Assembly (NCBI RefSeq): GCF_000717345.1
Contig: NZ_JNZA01000008.1
Coordinates: forward strand, 62,001 to 126,000
Direction: 5' to 3'
DNA from: Streptomyces lydicus
Lineage (GTDB): Bacteria; Actinomycetota; Actinomycetes; Streptomycetales; Streptomycetaceae
Length of the DNA stretch: 64,000 bases
A program made the translations under genes and the position numbers. The notes beneath the pieces are model-generated. The model ran no database searches, was not told the origin of the DNA, and saw only the letters and a list, made by a program, of their open reading frames with translations. Of the stretch, positions 1 to 10,054 are shown one piece after another (the stretch's first letter is position 1; every line of letters begins with the position of its first letter).

Positions 1-312
1 CGCGCCTGTGAGTTCCGGGGCTGCGTCTTTCGCCTATGCCCGGTGTGGTGGCGTCAGTGTGGACGCGCCCCCTCTCGGGAAAGCAGCGGTCCGATTCGGC
101 GGAACGTCACGACGCGCGAGGGCTGAAGTGGCAGGAAGCCCGTCCGAACGGGTGGCGGCCGGACGAGGCCGCTTCTCCGCTGGGCCGCAGGCCGTAAGAC
201 CTGTGGAACATGAAGATCGAGAAGGCCATGGGACGGGAGACCGGAGGGGGCCAGTGATCGCCGCGGGAATCCCCCACGCCCCTCACGCGTGATCAGCGAC
301 AGCAAATGACAA
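1..312. other. No supportable feature
   Basis: Open frames exist on both strands here, but none has a recognisable domain, a convincing ribosome site or the codon bias of the neighbouring genes. It is probably intergenic sequence and the edge of an upstream locus outside the window. Confidence 0.5.
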
Positions 313-345
313 AGAGCCGGACCCGATGGTGCTGGGTCCGGCTCT
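313..345 (-). terminator. Hairpin terminator of the tRNA-Arg transcript
   Basis: A perfect 12-bp inverted repeat (AGAGCCGGACCC / GGGTCCGGCTCT) has a 9-nt loop. On the minus strand it is followed by a T-rich stretch (TTTGTCATTT). It lies about 55 nt past the 3' end of the tRNA gene, as expected for an intrinsic terminator of that transcript. Confidence 0.8.
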
Positions 346-399
346 CGAAGTCTGGCACTTCAGCAGGTCAGCGGTCTGATCACGCTGGTCTGGCTGGAG

Positions 400-471
400 T
401 GCCCCCGGCAGGATTCGAACCTGCGCACACGGCTCCGGAGGCCGTTGCTCTATCCCCTGAGCTACGGGGGC
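400..471 (-). tRNA. tRNA-Arg, anticodon CCG
   Basis: The minus strand folds into a complete cloverleaf. It has a 7-bp acceptor stem (GCCCCCG/CGGGGGC), a D-arm GCTC/GAGC, a 5-bp anticodon stem ACGGC/GCCGT around the loop CTCCGGA, and a T-arm GCAGG-TTCGAAT-CCTGC. The discriminator base is A. The anticodon CCG reads CGG, a heavily used arginine codon in this GC-rich genome. The 3' CCA is not encoded. A hairpin terminator follows downstream. Confidence 0.97.
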
Positions 472-502
472 GTTGCCGCTGTTTGTTGCGGCGACGGGTA
501 GA

Positions 503-531
503 ACCCTACCAGCTCTGATGGGGTGTTCATG
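503..531 (-). promoter_or_regulatory. Candidate promoter of tRNA-Arg
   Basis: On the minus strand a TAGGGT hexamer fits the Streptomyces vegetative -10 pattern (TANNNT) about 32 nt before the tRNA. A weak -35 (ATGAAC) lies about 16 nt further upstream. This is inference from position and hexamers only. Confidence 0.35.
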
Positions 532-671
532 AACAGGTTTCGCGGGAGGTGAGGGAGGGCGTGAGGGGGCGTCCTAGCGCATGGGGAGTGGGTGGTGGTG
601 GGGGTCGGGGAAAGGTCCCTCACACGGGGGCGGAAGTGGGTAAAACCGGGACGGCGCCGCAGGCGCGCCCC

Positions 672-684
672 TAGTCTCATGGTG
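672..684 (+). promoter_or_regulatory. Candidate -10 box giving a leaderless receiver-protein mRNA
   Basis: TAGTCT ends 6 nt before the GTG start of the receiver gene, so transcription would begin at or next to the start codon. No purine-rich ribosome site precedes that GTG, which agrees with a leaderless message. The -35 region (GGGACG) is weak. Confidence 0.4.
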
Positions 685-1196
685 TGCCTGGCTTGTCCGG
701 TCGGATCCTGGTTGTCGATGACAACAAGGTGATCCGGCAGTTGATCAGGGTCAACCTCGAGCTGGAGGGCTTCGAGGTCGTGACCGCGGCTGATGGTGCC
801 GAGTGTCTGGACGTCGTGCACCACGTGAGACCGGACGTCGTGACCCTGGACGTCGTGATGCCGCGGCTGAACGGTCTGCACACCGCGGCGCGGCTGCGGT
901 CCGATCCGCGGACGTGGGACATCCCGATCGCCATCGTCAGTGCGTGCACGCAGGGCGAGGTGGACAACGGGGAGACGGTGGGCGTGGACGCGTTTCTGGC
1001 CAAGCCGTTCGAGCCGACCGAGCTGGTGCGGACCGTGGGGAAGCTGGTGCGTGAGGGGCGGCAGCGGGGGCGCGGGCCCGAGGGCGGGGCGCAGGAGAAG
1101 GACGCCGGCGGCGAGGACGGGGAGAGCGACCGGGACGGGGCGGGAATGGTGGACGCGGGAGGGGACGCGGGGCCGGTGGCCCGGCCCGGGGGATGA
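684..1196 (+). CDS. Stand-alone response-regulator receiver protein
   Basis: A single CheY-like receiver domain spans residues 6-120. It shows the acidic pair D12-D13, the phospho-acceptor D56 in LDVVMP, S87 as the conserved Ser/Thr and K107 in AKPF. The last 50 residues are a Gly/Glu/Arg-rich, probably disordered tail, and there is no output domain, so signalling must go through a protein partner. No histidine kinase lies next to it. The GTG start at 684 immediately precedes the receiver fold and matches a probable leaderless promoter. The gene lies 94 nt upstream of the nrtL-lysA pair on the same strand. Confidence 0.85.
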   Translation: MPGLSGRILVVDDNKVIRQLIRVNLELEGFEVVTAADGAECLDVVHHVRPDVVTLDVVMPRLNGLHTAARLRSDPRTWDIPIAIVSACTQGEVDNGETVGVDAFLAKPFEPTELVRTVGKLVREGRQRGRGPEGGAQEKDAGGEDGESDRDGAGMVDAGGDAGPVARPGG

Positions 1197-1290
1197 TCAC
1201 CCGTGCGCGCCCCCGTCGGCCGGCCGGCGGGGTGTCCATAAAGCGAAACCGGGTCGCGTGGATGCCCCTGTCCTCCCATACGCTTGTCCC

Positions 1291-2367
1291 GTGACCCCCG
1301 CCGAGCTCTCCCGTACCGTCCTGCGCTCCGTGCGCGGTGCCGTCGAGGAGCGAGAGCTCTCCGTGCCCGTGCCGGCGCGGATCGTGGTGCAGCCGCCGCC
1401 GCGGCCCGGGTGCGGGGACTACGCCTCCAACGTCGCGCTGCAGCTCGCCAAGCCGGCGGGCCGGCCGGCCCGGGAGGTCGCCGAGATTCTGCGCAAGCGG
1501 CTGGCGGGAACCCCCGGCATCGACCGCGTGGAGATCGCCGGGCCGGGCTTTCTGAACTTCACGCTGGGCGACGGGGCGCTGGTCACGCTCGTACGGGACG
1601 TGCGGGCGCAGGGGCCGGCGTACGGGGACCGGAGCGCGGGGAACCGGCCGGTCGCCGACCTTGTCTCCGCCGACCCTGCCCCCGTCGGCCGTGTCTCTAC
1701 CGGCCGTGCCTCCGCCGGGCGGCCCGGCCCGGGTGCTCGTGCGGCCGTGGTGGGCGAGGTGCTGGAGCGGATCGGGGCGGCGGCCGGGCGGACCGGCCGG
1801 GCCGACGGACACCCCGCGCTCGTCCCCGTCCCCGACGACCTCGCCACCCTCACCGCCCGGCTCGGTACCGACGAGGCCCGGTGGATCCTGCTGCGGCCGG
1901 CCGCCCACGATCCGGTCCGGGTGCCCGAGCGGCCCGTGCAGCGGGAGAGCAATCCGCGGTTCCGGGTGCAGTACGCCCATGCGCGGACCCGGGCGCTGGT
2001 GCGCAACGCGGCCGATCTCGGGTTCCTGAGCGAGCCCGGCGGCGTCGGGGCGCCGGCGGCCGCCGGGAGTGGTGCGGAGTTCCGGCCCGCGCCCGCCTCG
2101 GCGCACGCCCTGCACACCCTTCTCGCCGGCCATCCCTCCGTCGTCGAGGCCGCCGCGCGGTTGCGGGCGCCGGACCGCCTGGTGCGGCATCTGGAGGCGA
2201 CGGCGGATGCGTTCTTCCGGTGGCACGACGACTGTCCGCCGCTGCCCGTCGGGGAGCAGAAACCCTTGGCCGTGCACCGCGCCCGGCTGGCCCTTGCCGA
2301 GGCCACCGGAACGGTGCTCGCCAACGGCCTGCGTCTGCTCGGCATCTCCGCTCCCGAACACCTCTGA
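1291..2367 (+). CDS. nrtL: ArgS-related anticodon-binding protein NrtL
   Basis: The 358-residue protein resembles the two ends of arginyl-tRNA synthetase without its centre. Residues 1-110 match the ArgS N-terminal add-on domain, ending in the [11 protein letters not shown] region. Residues about 190-358 match the DALR anticodon-binding domain, including [12 protein letters not shown]. There is no HIGH or KMSKS motif and no room for a Rossmann catalytic domain, so it cannot charge tRNA. I recall NrtL as the family name for this Streptomyces protein. Possible roles are tRNA binding or regulation, but none is shown here. It starts at GTG and lies 26 nt before lysA, the place held by true argS in corynebacteria, so it probably derives from that gene. 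Confidence 0.8.
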   Translation: MTPAELSRTVLRSVRGAVEERELSVPVPARIVVQPPPRPGCGDYASNVALQLAKPAGRPAREVAEILRKRLAGTPGIDRVEIAGPGFLNFTLGDGALVTLVRDVRAQGPAYGDRSAGNRPVADLVSADPAPVGRVSTGRASAGRPGPGARAAVVGEVLERIGAAAGRTGRADGHPALVPVPDDLATLTARLGTDEARWILLRPAAHDPVRVPERPVQRESNPRFRVQYAHARTRALVRNAADLGFLSEPGGVGAPAAAGSGAEFRPAPASAHALHTLLAGHPSVVEAAARLRAPDRLVRHLEATADAFFRWHDDCPPLPVGEQKPLAVHRARLALAEATGTVLANGLRLLGISAPEHL

Positions 2368-2393
2368 ATGATTTTGAGGGGATCTCCACTGTC

Positions 2394-3785
2394 ATGAGTC
2401 GTTCCGCGCACCCCGCCGGGCCCCGGCATGCCGACGTGCTGCCCGAGGGGCACTACGCCGGGCCGCCCGCCGATCTCAACACCCTTGACCCGCGCGTCTG
2501 GTCCCGTACGGTCCGGCGCAACGCCGACGGTGTGGTCACCGTCGGCGGGCTGGACGTCACCTCGCTCGCCGAGGAGTTCGGCACTCCGGCCTACTTCCTG
2601 GACGAGGACGACTTCCGGGCCCGCTGCCGGGCCTGGAAGGACGCCTTCGGGCCGGACGCCGACGTGTTCTACGCCGGCAAGGCGTTCCTGTCCCGGGCCG
2701 TCGTGCGCTGGCTGCACGAGGAGGGGCTGAATCTCGACGTCTGCTCCGGCGGCGAGCTGGCGACCGCGCTGGGCGCCGGTATGCCCGCCGAGCGGATCGC
2801 GCTGCACGGCAACAACAAGAGCACCGAGGAGATCACCCGGGCCGTGGAGGCCGGGGTGGGACGGATCGTGCTCGACTCCTTCCAGGAGATCGTGCGGGTC
2901 GCCCACATCGCCGAGAAGCTCGGCAAGCGGCAGCGCGTGCAGATCCGGGTGACCGTCGGTGTCGAGGCACACACGCACGAGTTCATCGCGACCGCGCACG
3001 AGGACCAGAAGTTCGGCATCGCGCTGGCGGACGGGCAGGCGGCCGAGGCCGTACGCCGCGCCCTGAAGCTGGACGGGCTGGAACTCATCGGGATCCACAG
3101 CCACATCGGCTCGCAGATCTTCGACATGGCCGGTTTCGAGGTGTCCGCCCGGCGCGTGGTGCAGCTGCTGACCGACGTACGCGACGAGCACGGCATCGAG
3201 CTGCCCGAGATCGACCTCGGCGGCGGCCTCGGCATCGCGTACACCTCGGACGACGACCCGCGCGAGCCGCACGAGATCGCCAAGGCGCTGAGCGAGATCG
3301 TCAGCAAGGAGTGCGCCGCCGCCGGGCTGCGCGTGCCGCGGCTGTCGGTCGAGCCGGGGCGGGCGATCGTCGGCCCCACGGCCTTCACGCTCTACGAGGT
3401 CGGCACGGTCAAGGAGCTGGAGGGGCTGCGGACCTACGTGTCCGTGGACGGCGGGATGTCGGACAACATCCGCACCGCTCTCTACGACGCGGAGTACAGC
3501 GTGGCCCTGGTGTCGCGGACGTCCGGCGCCGAGCCGATGCTCTCGCGGGTCGTCGGCAAGCACTGCGAGAGCGGCGACATCGTCGTCCGCGACGCCTTTC
3601 TGCCGTCCGACGTGGCGCCGGGGGACCTGCTCGCGGTGCCGGCCACCGGGGCGTACTGCCGGTCCATGGCGAGCAACTACAACCACGCGCTGCGGCCCCC
3701 CGTCGTGGCCGTCAAGGACGGCGAGGCCAGAGTGATCGTCCGGCGTGAGACGGAGGAAGATCTCCTGCGGTTGGATGTCGGGTAG
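2394..3785 (+). CDS. lysA: Diaminopimelate decarboxylase
   Basis: This is a PLP-dependent enzyme that converts meso-diaminopimelate to L-lysine and CO2, the last step of lysine synthesis. The 463-residue protein has the fold-type III barrel with the PLP lysine K96 in FYAGKAF. It also shows the HSHIGSQ phosphate-binding segment, the EPGRAIVG glycine loop and the catalytic CESGDI motif near the C-terminus. The length is normal for actinobacteria. The ATG start follows nrtL closely, so the two are probably co-transcribed. hom, thrC and thrB follow on the same strand, which groups the aspartate-family branches. Confidence 0.97.
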   Translation: MSRSAHPAGPRHADVLPEGHYAGPPADLNTLDPRVWSRTVRRNADGVVTVGGLDVTSLAEEFGTPAYFLDEDDFRARCRAWKDAFGPDADVFYAGKAFLSRAVVRWLHEEGLNLDVCSGGELATALGAGMPAERIALHGNNKSTEEITRAVEAGVGRIVLDSFQEIVRVAHIAEKLGKRQRVQIRVTVGVEAHTHEFIATAHEDQKFGIALADGQAAEAVRRALKLDGLELIGIHSHIGSQIFDMAGFEVSARRVVQLLTDVRDEHGIELPEIDLGGGLGIAYTSDDDPREPHEIAKALSEIVSKECAAAGLRVPRLSVEPGRAIVGPTAFTLYEVGTVKELEGLRTYVSVDGGMSDNIRTALYDAEYSVALVSRTSGAEPMLSRVVGKHCESGDIVVRDAFLPSDVAPGDLLAVPATGAYCRSMASNYNHALRPPVVAVKDGEARVIVRRETEEDLLRLDVG

Positions 3786-3823
3786 GGCCGGATCGCCGGG
3801 CCCCGGCACCGGATGAAATAAAT

Positions 3824-3872
3824 GTCTCGGCATCCGGACGACGGACGGAATCTGCCGTCCGGTGCGTGAGAC
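3824..3872 (+). promoter_or_regulatory. Structured leader or terminator between lysA and hom
   Basis: Nested inverted repeats occupy the gap. An outer GTCTC/GAGAC pair encloses a 7-bp stem CGGACGG/CCGTCCG around the loop AATCTG. The short AT-rich stretch ATGAAATAAATG lies just before it. It could end lysA transcripts or form a leader structure for hom. The sequence does not decide between them. Confidence 0.4.
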
Positions 3873-3922
3873 TGGTGCATGAGCAAGCTGAGAATCGCTG
3901 ATCAATGAGAAGCAGAGGTCGA

Positions 3923-5215
3923 ATGATGCGTACGCGTCCGCTGAAGGTGGCGCTCCTGGGCTGTGGTGTTGTCGGCTCAGAGGTGGCGCGCATCATGACG
4001 ACGCACGCGGACGACCTCGCGGCCCGGATCGGCGCGCCCGTCGAGCTCGCCGGGATCGCCGTACGCCGCCCCGACCGGGTGCGCGACGGCGTCCCGGCCG
4101 AGCTGGTCACCACCGACGCGACCGCGCTGGTCAAACGCGGTGACATCGACGTCGTGATCGAGGTCATCGGCGGCATCGAGCCGGCCCGTGCGCTCATCAC
4201 CACCGCTTTCGAGCACGGCGCGAGCGTGGTCTCCGCCAACAAGGCCCTGGTGGCGGCCGACGGCGCGGCGCTGCACGCGGCGGCCGAGGCCAACGGCGCG
4301 GACCTCTACTACGAGGCGGCCGTCGCGGGCGCGATCCCGCTGGTGCGGCCGCTGCGCGAGTCGCTGGCCGGCGACAAGGTCAACCGGGTCCTCGGCATCG
4401 TGAACGGGACCACCAACTTCATTCTCGACAAGATGGATTCGAGCGGCGCCGGCTACAGCGAGGCGCTCGACGAGGCGACCGCCCTCGGGTACGCGGAGGC
4501 CGACCCGACCGCCGACGTCGAGGGTTTCGACGCCGCCGCCAAGGCCGCGATCCTGGCCGGTATCGCCTTCCACACCCGGGTCACCATCGACGACGTGTAC
4601 CGCGAGGGCCTGACGGAGGTCACCGCCGCCGACATGGCCTCCGCCAGGCGGATGGGCTGCACCGTAAAGCTGCTGGCGATCTGCGAGCGGGCCGCGGACG
4701 GCGCGTCGGTCACCGCGCGGGTGCACCCCGCGATGATCCCGCTGACGCATCCGCTCGCCTCCGTCCGCGAGGCGTACAACGCGGTCTTCATCGAGGCCGA
4801 CGCGGCCGGCCAGCTCATGTTCTACGGGCCGGGCGCGGGCGGCTCGCCGACCGCCTCCGCGGTCCTCGGCGACCTCGTCGCGGTGTGCCGCAACAAGCTC
4901 GCCGGTGCCACCGGGCCGGGGGAGTCGGCGTACACCGCGTTGCCCGTCAGCCCCATGGGCGAGGTCGTCACGCGGTACCACATCAGTCTCGACGTGGCCG
5001 ACAAGCCCGGCGTACTTGCGCAGGTCGCGACGGTCTTCGCCGAACACGGCGTATCGATCGATACGGTCCGTCAGCAGGGCAAGGACGGAGAGGCGGACCT
5101 CGTCGTGGTCACCCACCGGGCGACCGACGCGGCCCTCACGTCGACCGTCGGTGCACTGCGCGAGCTGGACACCGTCCGCGGTGTCGCCAGCATCATGCGG
5201 GTCGAAGGGGAGTAA
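3923..5215 (+). CDS. hom: Homoserine dehydrogenase
   Basis: NAD(P)-dependent enzyme that reduces aspartate semialdehyde to homoserine, the precursor of threonine and methionine. The N-terminal Rossmann domain carries GCGVVGSE. The catalytic domain shows the NGTTNFIL segment and conserved acidic residues around [12 protein letters not shown]. Residues about 355-430 form an ACT domain (DKPGVLAQV...), the usual site of threonine feedback control. I chose the ATG at 3923 because AGAGG lies just upstream. An in-frame ATG 18 nt earlier has no ribosome site, and an ATG three bases later is an equal alternative. It is separated from thrC by only 8 nt. Confidence 0.97.
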   Translation: MMRTRPLKVALLGCGVVGSEVARIMTTHADDLAARIGAPVELAGIAVRRPDRVRDGVPAELVTTDATALVKRGDIDVVIEVIGGIEPARALITTAFEHGASVVSANKALVAADGAALHAAAEANGADLYYEAAVAGAIPLVRPLRESLAGDKVNRVLGIVNGTTNFILDKMDSSGAGYSEALDEATALGYAEADPTADVEGFDAAAKAAILAGIAFHTRVTIDDVYREGLTEVTAADMASARRMGCTVKLLAICERAADGASVTARVHPAMIPLTHPLASVREAYNAVFIEADAAGQLMFYGPGAGGSPTASAVLGDLVAVCRNKLAGATGPGESAYTALPVSPMGEVVTRYHISLDVADKPGVLAQVATVFAEHGVSIDTVRQQGKDGEADLVVVTHRATDAALTSTVGALRELDTVRGVASIMRVEGE

Positions 5216-5223
5216 AGGAACCC

Positions 5224-6309
5224 ATGTCTGCCAATTCCACCGTGACCACCACGAGCCGTCAGTGGCGCGGAATCATCGAGGAATACCGTGACCGGCTGCC
5301 GGTCAGCGACACGACCGAGGTGGTCACCCTCCGGGAGGGCGGCACTCCCCTCGTACCGGCCCAGGTGCTCTCCGAGCGCACCGGCTGTGAGGTGCATCTC
5401 AAGGTCGAGGGCGCCAACCCCACCGGGTCCTTCAAGGACCGCGGCATGACGATGGCCATCACGCGCGCCAAGGAGGAGGGCGCCAAGGCCGTCATCTGCG
5501 CCTCCACCGGCAACACCTCCGCCTCGGCCGCCGCCTACGCGGTGCGGGCCGGCATGGTCTGCGCCGTGCTCGTCCCGCAGGGCAAGATCGCGCTCGGCAA
5601 GATGGGCCAGGCGCTGGTCCACGGCGCGAAGATCCTGCAGATCGACGGGAATTTCGACGACTGCCTGACGCTGGCCCGCGGCCTGTCCGACAACTACCCG
5701 GTCGCACTTGTGAACTCCGTCAACCCGGTGCGCATCGAGGGCCAGAAGACCGCCGCCTTCGAAATCGTCGACATGCTCGACGACGCGCCGGACATCCACG
5801 TGCTGCCCGTCGGCAACGCCGGCAACATCACCGCGTACTGGAAGGGCTACCAGGAGTACGCGGCGGACGGCATCGCCACCCACACCCCCCGCATGTGGGG
5901 CTTCCAGGCGTCCGGCAGCGCCCCGCTGGTGCGCGGCGAGGTCGTCAAGGACCCGCACACCATCGCCACCGCGATCCGCATCGGCAACCCCGCCTCCTGG
6001 TCGCACGCGGAGCGGGCGCGGGACGAGTCCGGCGGCTTCATCGACGCCGTGACCGACCGTCAAATCCTGGCTGCCTACCGGCTGTTGGCCGCGCAGGAGG
6101 GCGTCTTCGTGGAGCCCGCCTCGGCCGCTTCGGTGGCCGGTCTGCTCAAGGCCGCCGAGGAGGGCAAGGTCGACCCGGGCCAGCGCATCGTCTGCACGGT
6201 CACCGGCAACGGCCTCAAGGACCCGGACTGGGCGGTGGCCGGTGCGCCGCCGCCGGTGACGATCCCGATCGACGCGGACGCCGCCGCCGAGCGCCTCGGC
6301 CTCGCCTAG
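5224..6309 (+). CDS. thrC: Threonine synthase
   Basis: PLP enzyme that converts O-phosphohomoserine to threonine and phosphate. The 361-residue protein is the short bacterial/plant-like form. PLP-binding K71 lies in [10 protein letters not shown], followed by the STGNTSAS phosphate-binding loop and the [12 protein letters not shown] segment. It follows hom by 8 nt with AAAGGA before the ATG, so it is almost certainly in the same transcript. The last enzyme substrate in the path is supplied by ThrB downstream. Confidence 0.97.
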   Translation: MSANSTVTTTSRQWRGIIEEYRDRLPVSDTTEVVTLREGGTPLVPAQVLSERTGCEVHLKVEGANPTGSFKDRGMTMAITRAKEEGAKAVICASTGNTSASAAAYAVRAGMVCAVLVPQGKIALGKMGQALVHGAKILQIDGNFDDCLTLARGLSDNYPVALVNSVNPVRIEGQKTAAFEIVDMLDDAPDIHVLPVGNAGNITAYWKGYQEYAADGIATHTPRMWGFQASGSAPLVRGEVVKDPHTIATAIRIGNPASWSHAERARDESGGFIDAVTDRQILAAYRLLAAQEGVFVEPASAASVAGLLKAAEEGKVDPGQRIVCTVTGNGLKDPDWAVAGAPPPVTIPIDADAAAERLGLA

Positions 6310-6651
6310 CCCGTCCGGCCGTACGCACTGACCTGCGCGTACGGCACCCGGTGACGGGGCCGGCCGGGCCCCGCCACCGCCCGCACAGCAAAGAGTGCAA
6401 AGGCTGCAAAGCCCCGCGAAGGCGGTATCGGGGCACAGGATGGCGCGCGACACGCATCGTGCGCCTCCTGTGCGCCCTATGTCGCGACAGAACCTTCCTT
6501 CGATAGGCTGGCAGTCAACTCCCCTCCCCACGGCACAACGCAGTGGTGCGCAGGGCACGTCAGAACAGTCCCCAGGAAGCCGGCCGGGCACTTCGGTGCC
6601 GCGGCGCTCCGGGGCAGTACCGCAGCATCAATCAAGGAGAGTCATCGAGCG
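6310..6651 (+). promoter_or_regulatory. thrC-thrB intergenic region with hairpin
   Basis: A perfect 9-bp hairpin (GCCGTACGC / GCGTACGGC, 10-nt loop) lies at 6318-6345 directly after thrC and may end or attenuate the hom-thrC transcript. Further on there are two direct TGCAAAG repeats at about 6396-6411 and a GCCCCG/CGGGGC hairpin. A TAGGCT at 6504 could be a -10 box for thrB. The AAGGAG before the thrB ATG is clear. No coding frame here looks real. Confidence 0.45.
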
Positions 6652-7569
6652 ATGGCCGGTCCCGCGTTCCGCGCCGCCGCCGTCCGGGTGCGCACCCCCG
6701 CTACCAGCGCCAATCTCGGTCCCGGCTTCGACGCCCTGGGTCTTTCCCTGGGCCTGTACGACGATGTCGTGGTGCGCGTCGCCGACTCCGGGCTGCACAT
6801 CGACATCGCAGGTGAGGGCGCCGAAACCCTGCCGCGCGACGAGAGCCACCTGCTCGTACGGTCGATGCGCACCGCCTTCGACCTGCTCGGCGGCCAGCCG
6901 CGCGGCCTGGAAATCGTCTGCGCCAACCGCATCCCGCACGGCCGCGGCCTGGGCTCCTCCTCGGCCGCCATCTGCGCGGGCATCGTCGCCGCCCGCGCCG
7001 TGACGATAGGCGGCGAGCAGAAGCTCGACGACGCCGCGCTGCTGGAGCTGGCCACCGAGATCGAGGGCCACCCCGACAACGTCGCCGCCTGTCTGCTCGG
7101 CGGCTTCACGCTCGCCTGGATGGACACCGGATCCGCCCGCGCGATCCGGATGGATCCCGCCCGTTCCATCGTTCCGGTGGTCTTCGTGCCCGGAAAGCCG
7201 GTGCTCACCGAGACCGCCCGCGGACTGCTGCCGCGCACCGTCCCGCATGTGGACGCCGCGGCCAACGCCGGTCGCGCCGCACTGCTCGTCGAGGCCCTGA
7301 CCAGGCGCCCCGAGCTGCTGCTCGCCGCGACCGAGGACCGACTCCACCAGGAATACCGCGCCCCCGCGATGCCGGAGAGCGTGGCCCTGGTGAACCGACT
7401 GCGTGCGGACGGCGTCCCCGCGGTCGTGTCCGGTGCGGGCCCCACGGTGCTCGCGCTGGTCGAGGACGCGGCGGCCGAGAAGGTCGCGGCGCTGGCGGGT
7501 GAGGGGTGGGCGGCCAACCGGCTGACCCTCGACGCGGCAGGCACCTGTGTCCTGCCGCTCGCCGGGTGA
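6652..7569 (+). CDS. thrB: Homoserine kinase
   Basis: GHMP-family kinase that phosphorylates homoserine to O-phosphohomoserine for ThrC. Typical features are the N-terminal TPATSANLGPGFD motif, the Gly/Ser-rich ATP loop IPHGRGLGSSSAA (about residues 94-106) and the third GHMP motif VSGAGPTVLA near the C-terminus. At 305 residues it is family-normal. A strong ribosome site (AAGGAG) precedes the ATG. The 340-nt gap after thrC suggests its own promoter, so thrB may be expressed partly independently of hom-thrC. Confidence 0.97.
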   Translation: MAGPAFRAAAVRVRTPATSANLGPGFDALGLSLGLYDDVVVRVADSGLHIDIAGEGAETLPRDESHLLVRSMRTAFDLLGGQPRGLEIVCANRIPHGRGLGSSSAAICAGIVAARAVTIGGEQKLDDAALLELATEIEGHPDNVAACLLGGFTLAWMDTGSARAIRMDPARSIVPVVFVPGKPVLTETARGLLPRTVPHVDAAANAGRAALLVEALTRRPELLLAATEDRLHQEYRAPAMPESVALVNRLRADGVPAVVSGAGPTVLALVEDAAAEKVAALAGEGWAANRLTLDAAGTCVLPLAG

Positions 7570-7943
7570 TCACGCGGGTGATCGACGATTGCCGGTCTTT
7601 GAGAGGGGGAATGTTTGTTGGATCCGGTAGTGTTAACCTCAAGTGAGTACGAGACGCCGCAGTGGCGCTGTGCTTCGTGTCCCCATTCGGGACCACCTTT
7701 CTTCCGGGAGCCTCCCAAACTGCTTGGAGCAATTGCCTGAGCGGAAGCGAGCATGCTCCGGAATCGGCGTGACGACTTGAGTCACTCTGCATCTCTTCAC
7801 GCCGTAGTCATGAATTGATTTCTCCGCCACTTCCGGCGGGACCACCGCCCCGGCCCGGTCCGCAAGACACAGGGACCCAGCCGGACAGCACAACCGGTCG
7901 CCGAGCCAGACAGGCCGACGCCCGCTCCAGGGAAGGACCCTTC
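7570..7943 (+). promoter_or_regulatory. Long 5' leader and promoter region of rho
   Basis: About 370 nt without a gene separate thrB from rho. It contains a TAGTGT -10 candidate at 7628-7633 with no good -35, then a small GTCCC/GGGAC hairpin near 7680. An unusually AT-richer stretch ends in the ribosome site GGGAAGGA. A long leader fits the autogenous control of rho known in other bacteria, but no specific mechanism is visible. Confidence 0.4.
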
Positions 7944-9995
7944 GTGAGCGACACCACCGATCTGATGGGCGCGCGCACCGACGGCAGTGCCACCACGCCC
8001 GCCACGGACGCTCCCGCCGCTCCTGCAACGACGCGGCGCCGCCGTTCCGGCACCGGCCTTGACGGCATGGTCCTGGCAGAGCTCCAGCAGGTCGCCTCCG
8101 GCCTCGGTATCAAGGGCACCGCGCGGATGCGCAAGAGCCAGCTGATCGAGGTCATCAAGGAGCGGCAGGCCGGAGGCTCGGGCACCGCCGCCAAGGCCGA
8201 CGCGTCCACCGACACCGAGACCAAGCCCAAGCGCCGCACGACCTCCAAGGCCCGTACCGGCGAGGACGCCGCCGAGCCCACCGCCAAGGCGGAGAAGGCC
8301 GAGCGCGTCAAGGCGGGCAAGGCCACGGACCAGTCCGGCGCCCAGCAGCAGATCGACATCCCCGGCCAGCCCGTCAGCGACGAGCAGCCGGCCGGCGAGC
8401 GCCGTCGGCGCCGGGCCACCTCCGCCGCGGGCAGCCCCGACACCGCCGGTGACCTCAAGACCGACACCAAGGTCGAGGCGAAGACCGAGGTCAAGGCCGA
8501 CGCCAGGACCGACACCGCGGTCTCCCCGCAGGAGACCGGCGAGGGCCGGCCGGGCAAGGCCGGCGAGCGCCAGGACCGCGGCGACCGTCAGGACCGCGGG
8601 CAGAAGGGCGACCGCGGCGACCGCCGCCAGCGCGACCGCGGCGACCGCGGTGACCGCGGCGACCGCCGCAAGGGCGACGCCGGCGACGGCGGCCAGGGTG
8701 GTCAGGGCGGTCAGCGCCAGGGCCGGGACCGCCGCGATGATGACGACGACTTCGAGGGCGGCCGTCGCGGCCGTCGCGGCCGCTACCGCGACCGCCGGGG
8801 CCGTCGCGGGGGCCGTGAGGACTTCGGCAACGAGCCGCAGGTCTCCGAGGACGACGTGCTGATCCCCGTCGCGGGCATCCTCGACATCCTCGACAACTAC
8901 GCGTTCATCCGGACCTCCGGCTACCTGCCCGGTCCGAACGACGTCTACGTCTCGCTCGCCCAGGTCCGCAAGAACGGCCTGCGCAAGGGTGACCACGTCA
9001 CCGGTGCGGTCCGCCAGCCCAAGGACGGCGAGCGGCGCGAGAAGTTCAACGCGCTGGTCCGCCTCGACACGGTCAACAGCGTGGCGCCCGAACAGGGCCG
9101 CGGACGGCCGGAGTTCGGGAAGCTGACGCCCCTCTACCCGCAGGAGCGGCTGCGCCTCGAAGGTGAGTCGGGCGGCCTGACGACCCGGATCATCGACCTG
9201 GTCGCGCCGATCGGCAAGGGCCAGCGCGGTCTGATCGTGGCCCCGCCGAAGACCGGTAAGACCATGATCATGCAGGCGGTCGCCAACGCGATCACCCGCA
9301 ACAACCCCGAGTGCCACCTGATGGTCGTCCTCGTCGACGAGCGTCCCGAAGAGGTCACCGACATGCAGCGGTCGGTGAAGGGCGAGGTCATCTCCTCGAC
9401 CTTCGACCGCCCGGCCGAGGACCACACCACCGTCGCCGAGCTGGCCATCGAGCGCGCCAAGCGCCTGGTGGAACTGGGCCACGACGTGGTCGTCCTGCTG
9501 GACTCGATCACCCGTCTGGGCCGTGCGTACAACCTCGCCGCCCCGGCGTCGGGCCGCATCCTGTCCGGTGGTGTCGACTCCACGGCGCTCTACCCGCCGA
9601 AGAAGTTCTTCGGTGCGGCGCGCAACATCGAGGACGGCGGCTCGCTGACCATCCTGGCCACCGCGCTGGTCGAGACCGGCTCGCGGATGGACGAGGTGAT
9701 CTTCGAGGAGTTCAAGGGCACCGGCAACATGGAGCTCAAGCTCGACCGGAAGCTCGCGGACAAGCGCATCTTCCCCGCGGTGGACGTGGACGCGTCCGGT
9801 ACCCGTAAGGAAGAGATCCTGATGGGCAGCGACGAGCTGGCCATCGTCTGGAAGCTGCGCCGGGTGCTGCACGCCCTGGACCAGCAGCAGGCCATCGAGC
9901 TGCTGCTGGACAAGATGAAGCAGACGAAGTCCAACGCGGAGTTCCTGCTGCAGATCCAGAAGACGACGCCGACCGCGGGCAACGGCAACGACTGA
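7944..9995 (+). CDS. rho: Transcription termination factor Rho
   Basis: Hexameric RNA helicase that ends transcription at Rho-dependent sites. Domain order: a Rho N-terminal helical domain (about residues 30-70), a long hydrophilic insertion (about 70-290), an OB/cold-shock RNA-binding domain ([19 protein letters not shown]), then a RecA-type ATPase. The ATPase has Walker A A433-T440 (PPKTGKT), the [13 protein letters not shown] motif and the [13 protein letters not shown]-loop. The insertion holds many DRGDR units and an acidic DDDDD run, typical of the large actinobacterial Rho forms. I chose GTG 7944 because GGGAAGGA lies 7 nt upstream and the Rho domain follows. In-frame upstream codons lack support. 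Confidence 0.97.
   Translation: MSDTTDLMGARTDGSATTPATDAPAAPATTRRRRSGTGLDGMVLAELQQVASGLGIKGTARMRKSQLIEVIKERQAGGSGTAAKADASTDTETKPKRRTTSKARTGEDAAEPTAKAEKAERVKAGKATDQSGAQQQIDIPGQPVSDEQPAGERRRRRATSAAGSPDTAGDLKTDTKVEAKTEVKADARTDTAVSPQETGEGRPGKAGERQDRGDRQDRGQKGDRGDRRQRDRGDRGDRGDRRKGDAGDGGQGGQGGQRQGRDRRDDDDDFEGGRRGRRGRYRDRRGRRGGREDFGNEPQVSEDDVLIPVAGILDILDNYAFIRTSGYLPGPNDVYVSLAQVRKNGLRKGDHVTGAVRQPKDGERREKFNALVRLDTVNSVAPEQGRGRPEFGKLTPLYPQERLRLEGESGGLTTRIIDLVAPIGKGQRGLIVAPPKTGKTMIMQAVANAITRNNPECHLMVVLVDERPEEVTDMQRSVKGEVISSTFDRPAEDHTTVAELAIERAKRLVELGHDVVVLLDSITRLGRAYNLAAPASGRILSGGVDSTALYPPKKFFGAARNIEDGGSLTILATALVETGSRMDEVIFEEFKGTGNMELKLDRKLADKRIFPAVDVDASGTRKEEILMGSDELAIVWKLRRVLHALDQQQAIELLLDKMKQTKSNAEFLLQIQKTTPTAGNGND
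8571..8815 (+). repeat. Low-complexity DRG/RGR tandem repeats inside rho
   Basis: Near-tandem 9-bp units of GACCGCGGC (and GACCGCGGT) encode runs of Asp-Arg-Gly, followed by GGQGGQ and RGRRGR segments. The tract makes a charged, disordered RGG/DRG-like region between the N-terminal and OB domains of Rho. Such short-period DNA is prone to length change by slippage. Confidence 0.85.
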
Positions 9996-10012
9996 CGCCC
10001 CGCAACGCGCTC

Positions 10013-10054
10013 CACACGGCCCCCCTCGCCCCTACGGGTGAGGGGGGCCGTGTG
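10013..10054 (+). terminator. Strong hairpin after rho
   Basis: A perfect 15-bp inverted repeat (CACACGGCCCCCCTC / GAGGGGGGCCGTGTG) with a 12-nt loop starts 18 nt after the rho stop codon. There is no U-tract, as is common for Streptomyces terminators. Confidence 0.85.

Noticed and set aside
8..292. 94-codon open frame at the window start
   Set aside because: It has no domain, no ribosome site and atypical composition. The opposite strand is equally open.
1284..2393. Long N-terminal extension of lysA
   Set aside because: It overlaps nrtL in another frame, is Arg/Gly-rich and lacks homology. LysA has a normal length from ATG 2394.
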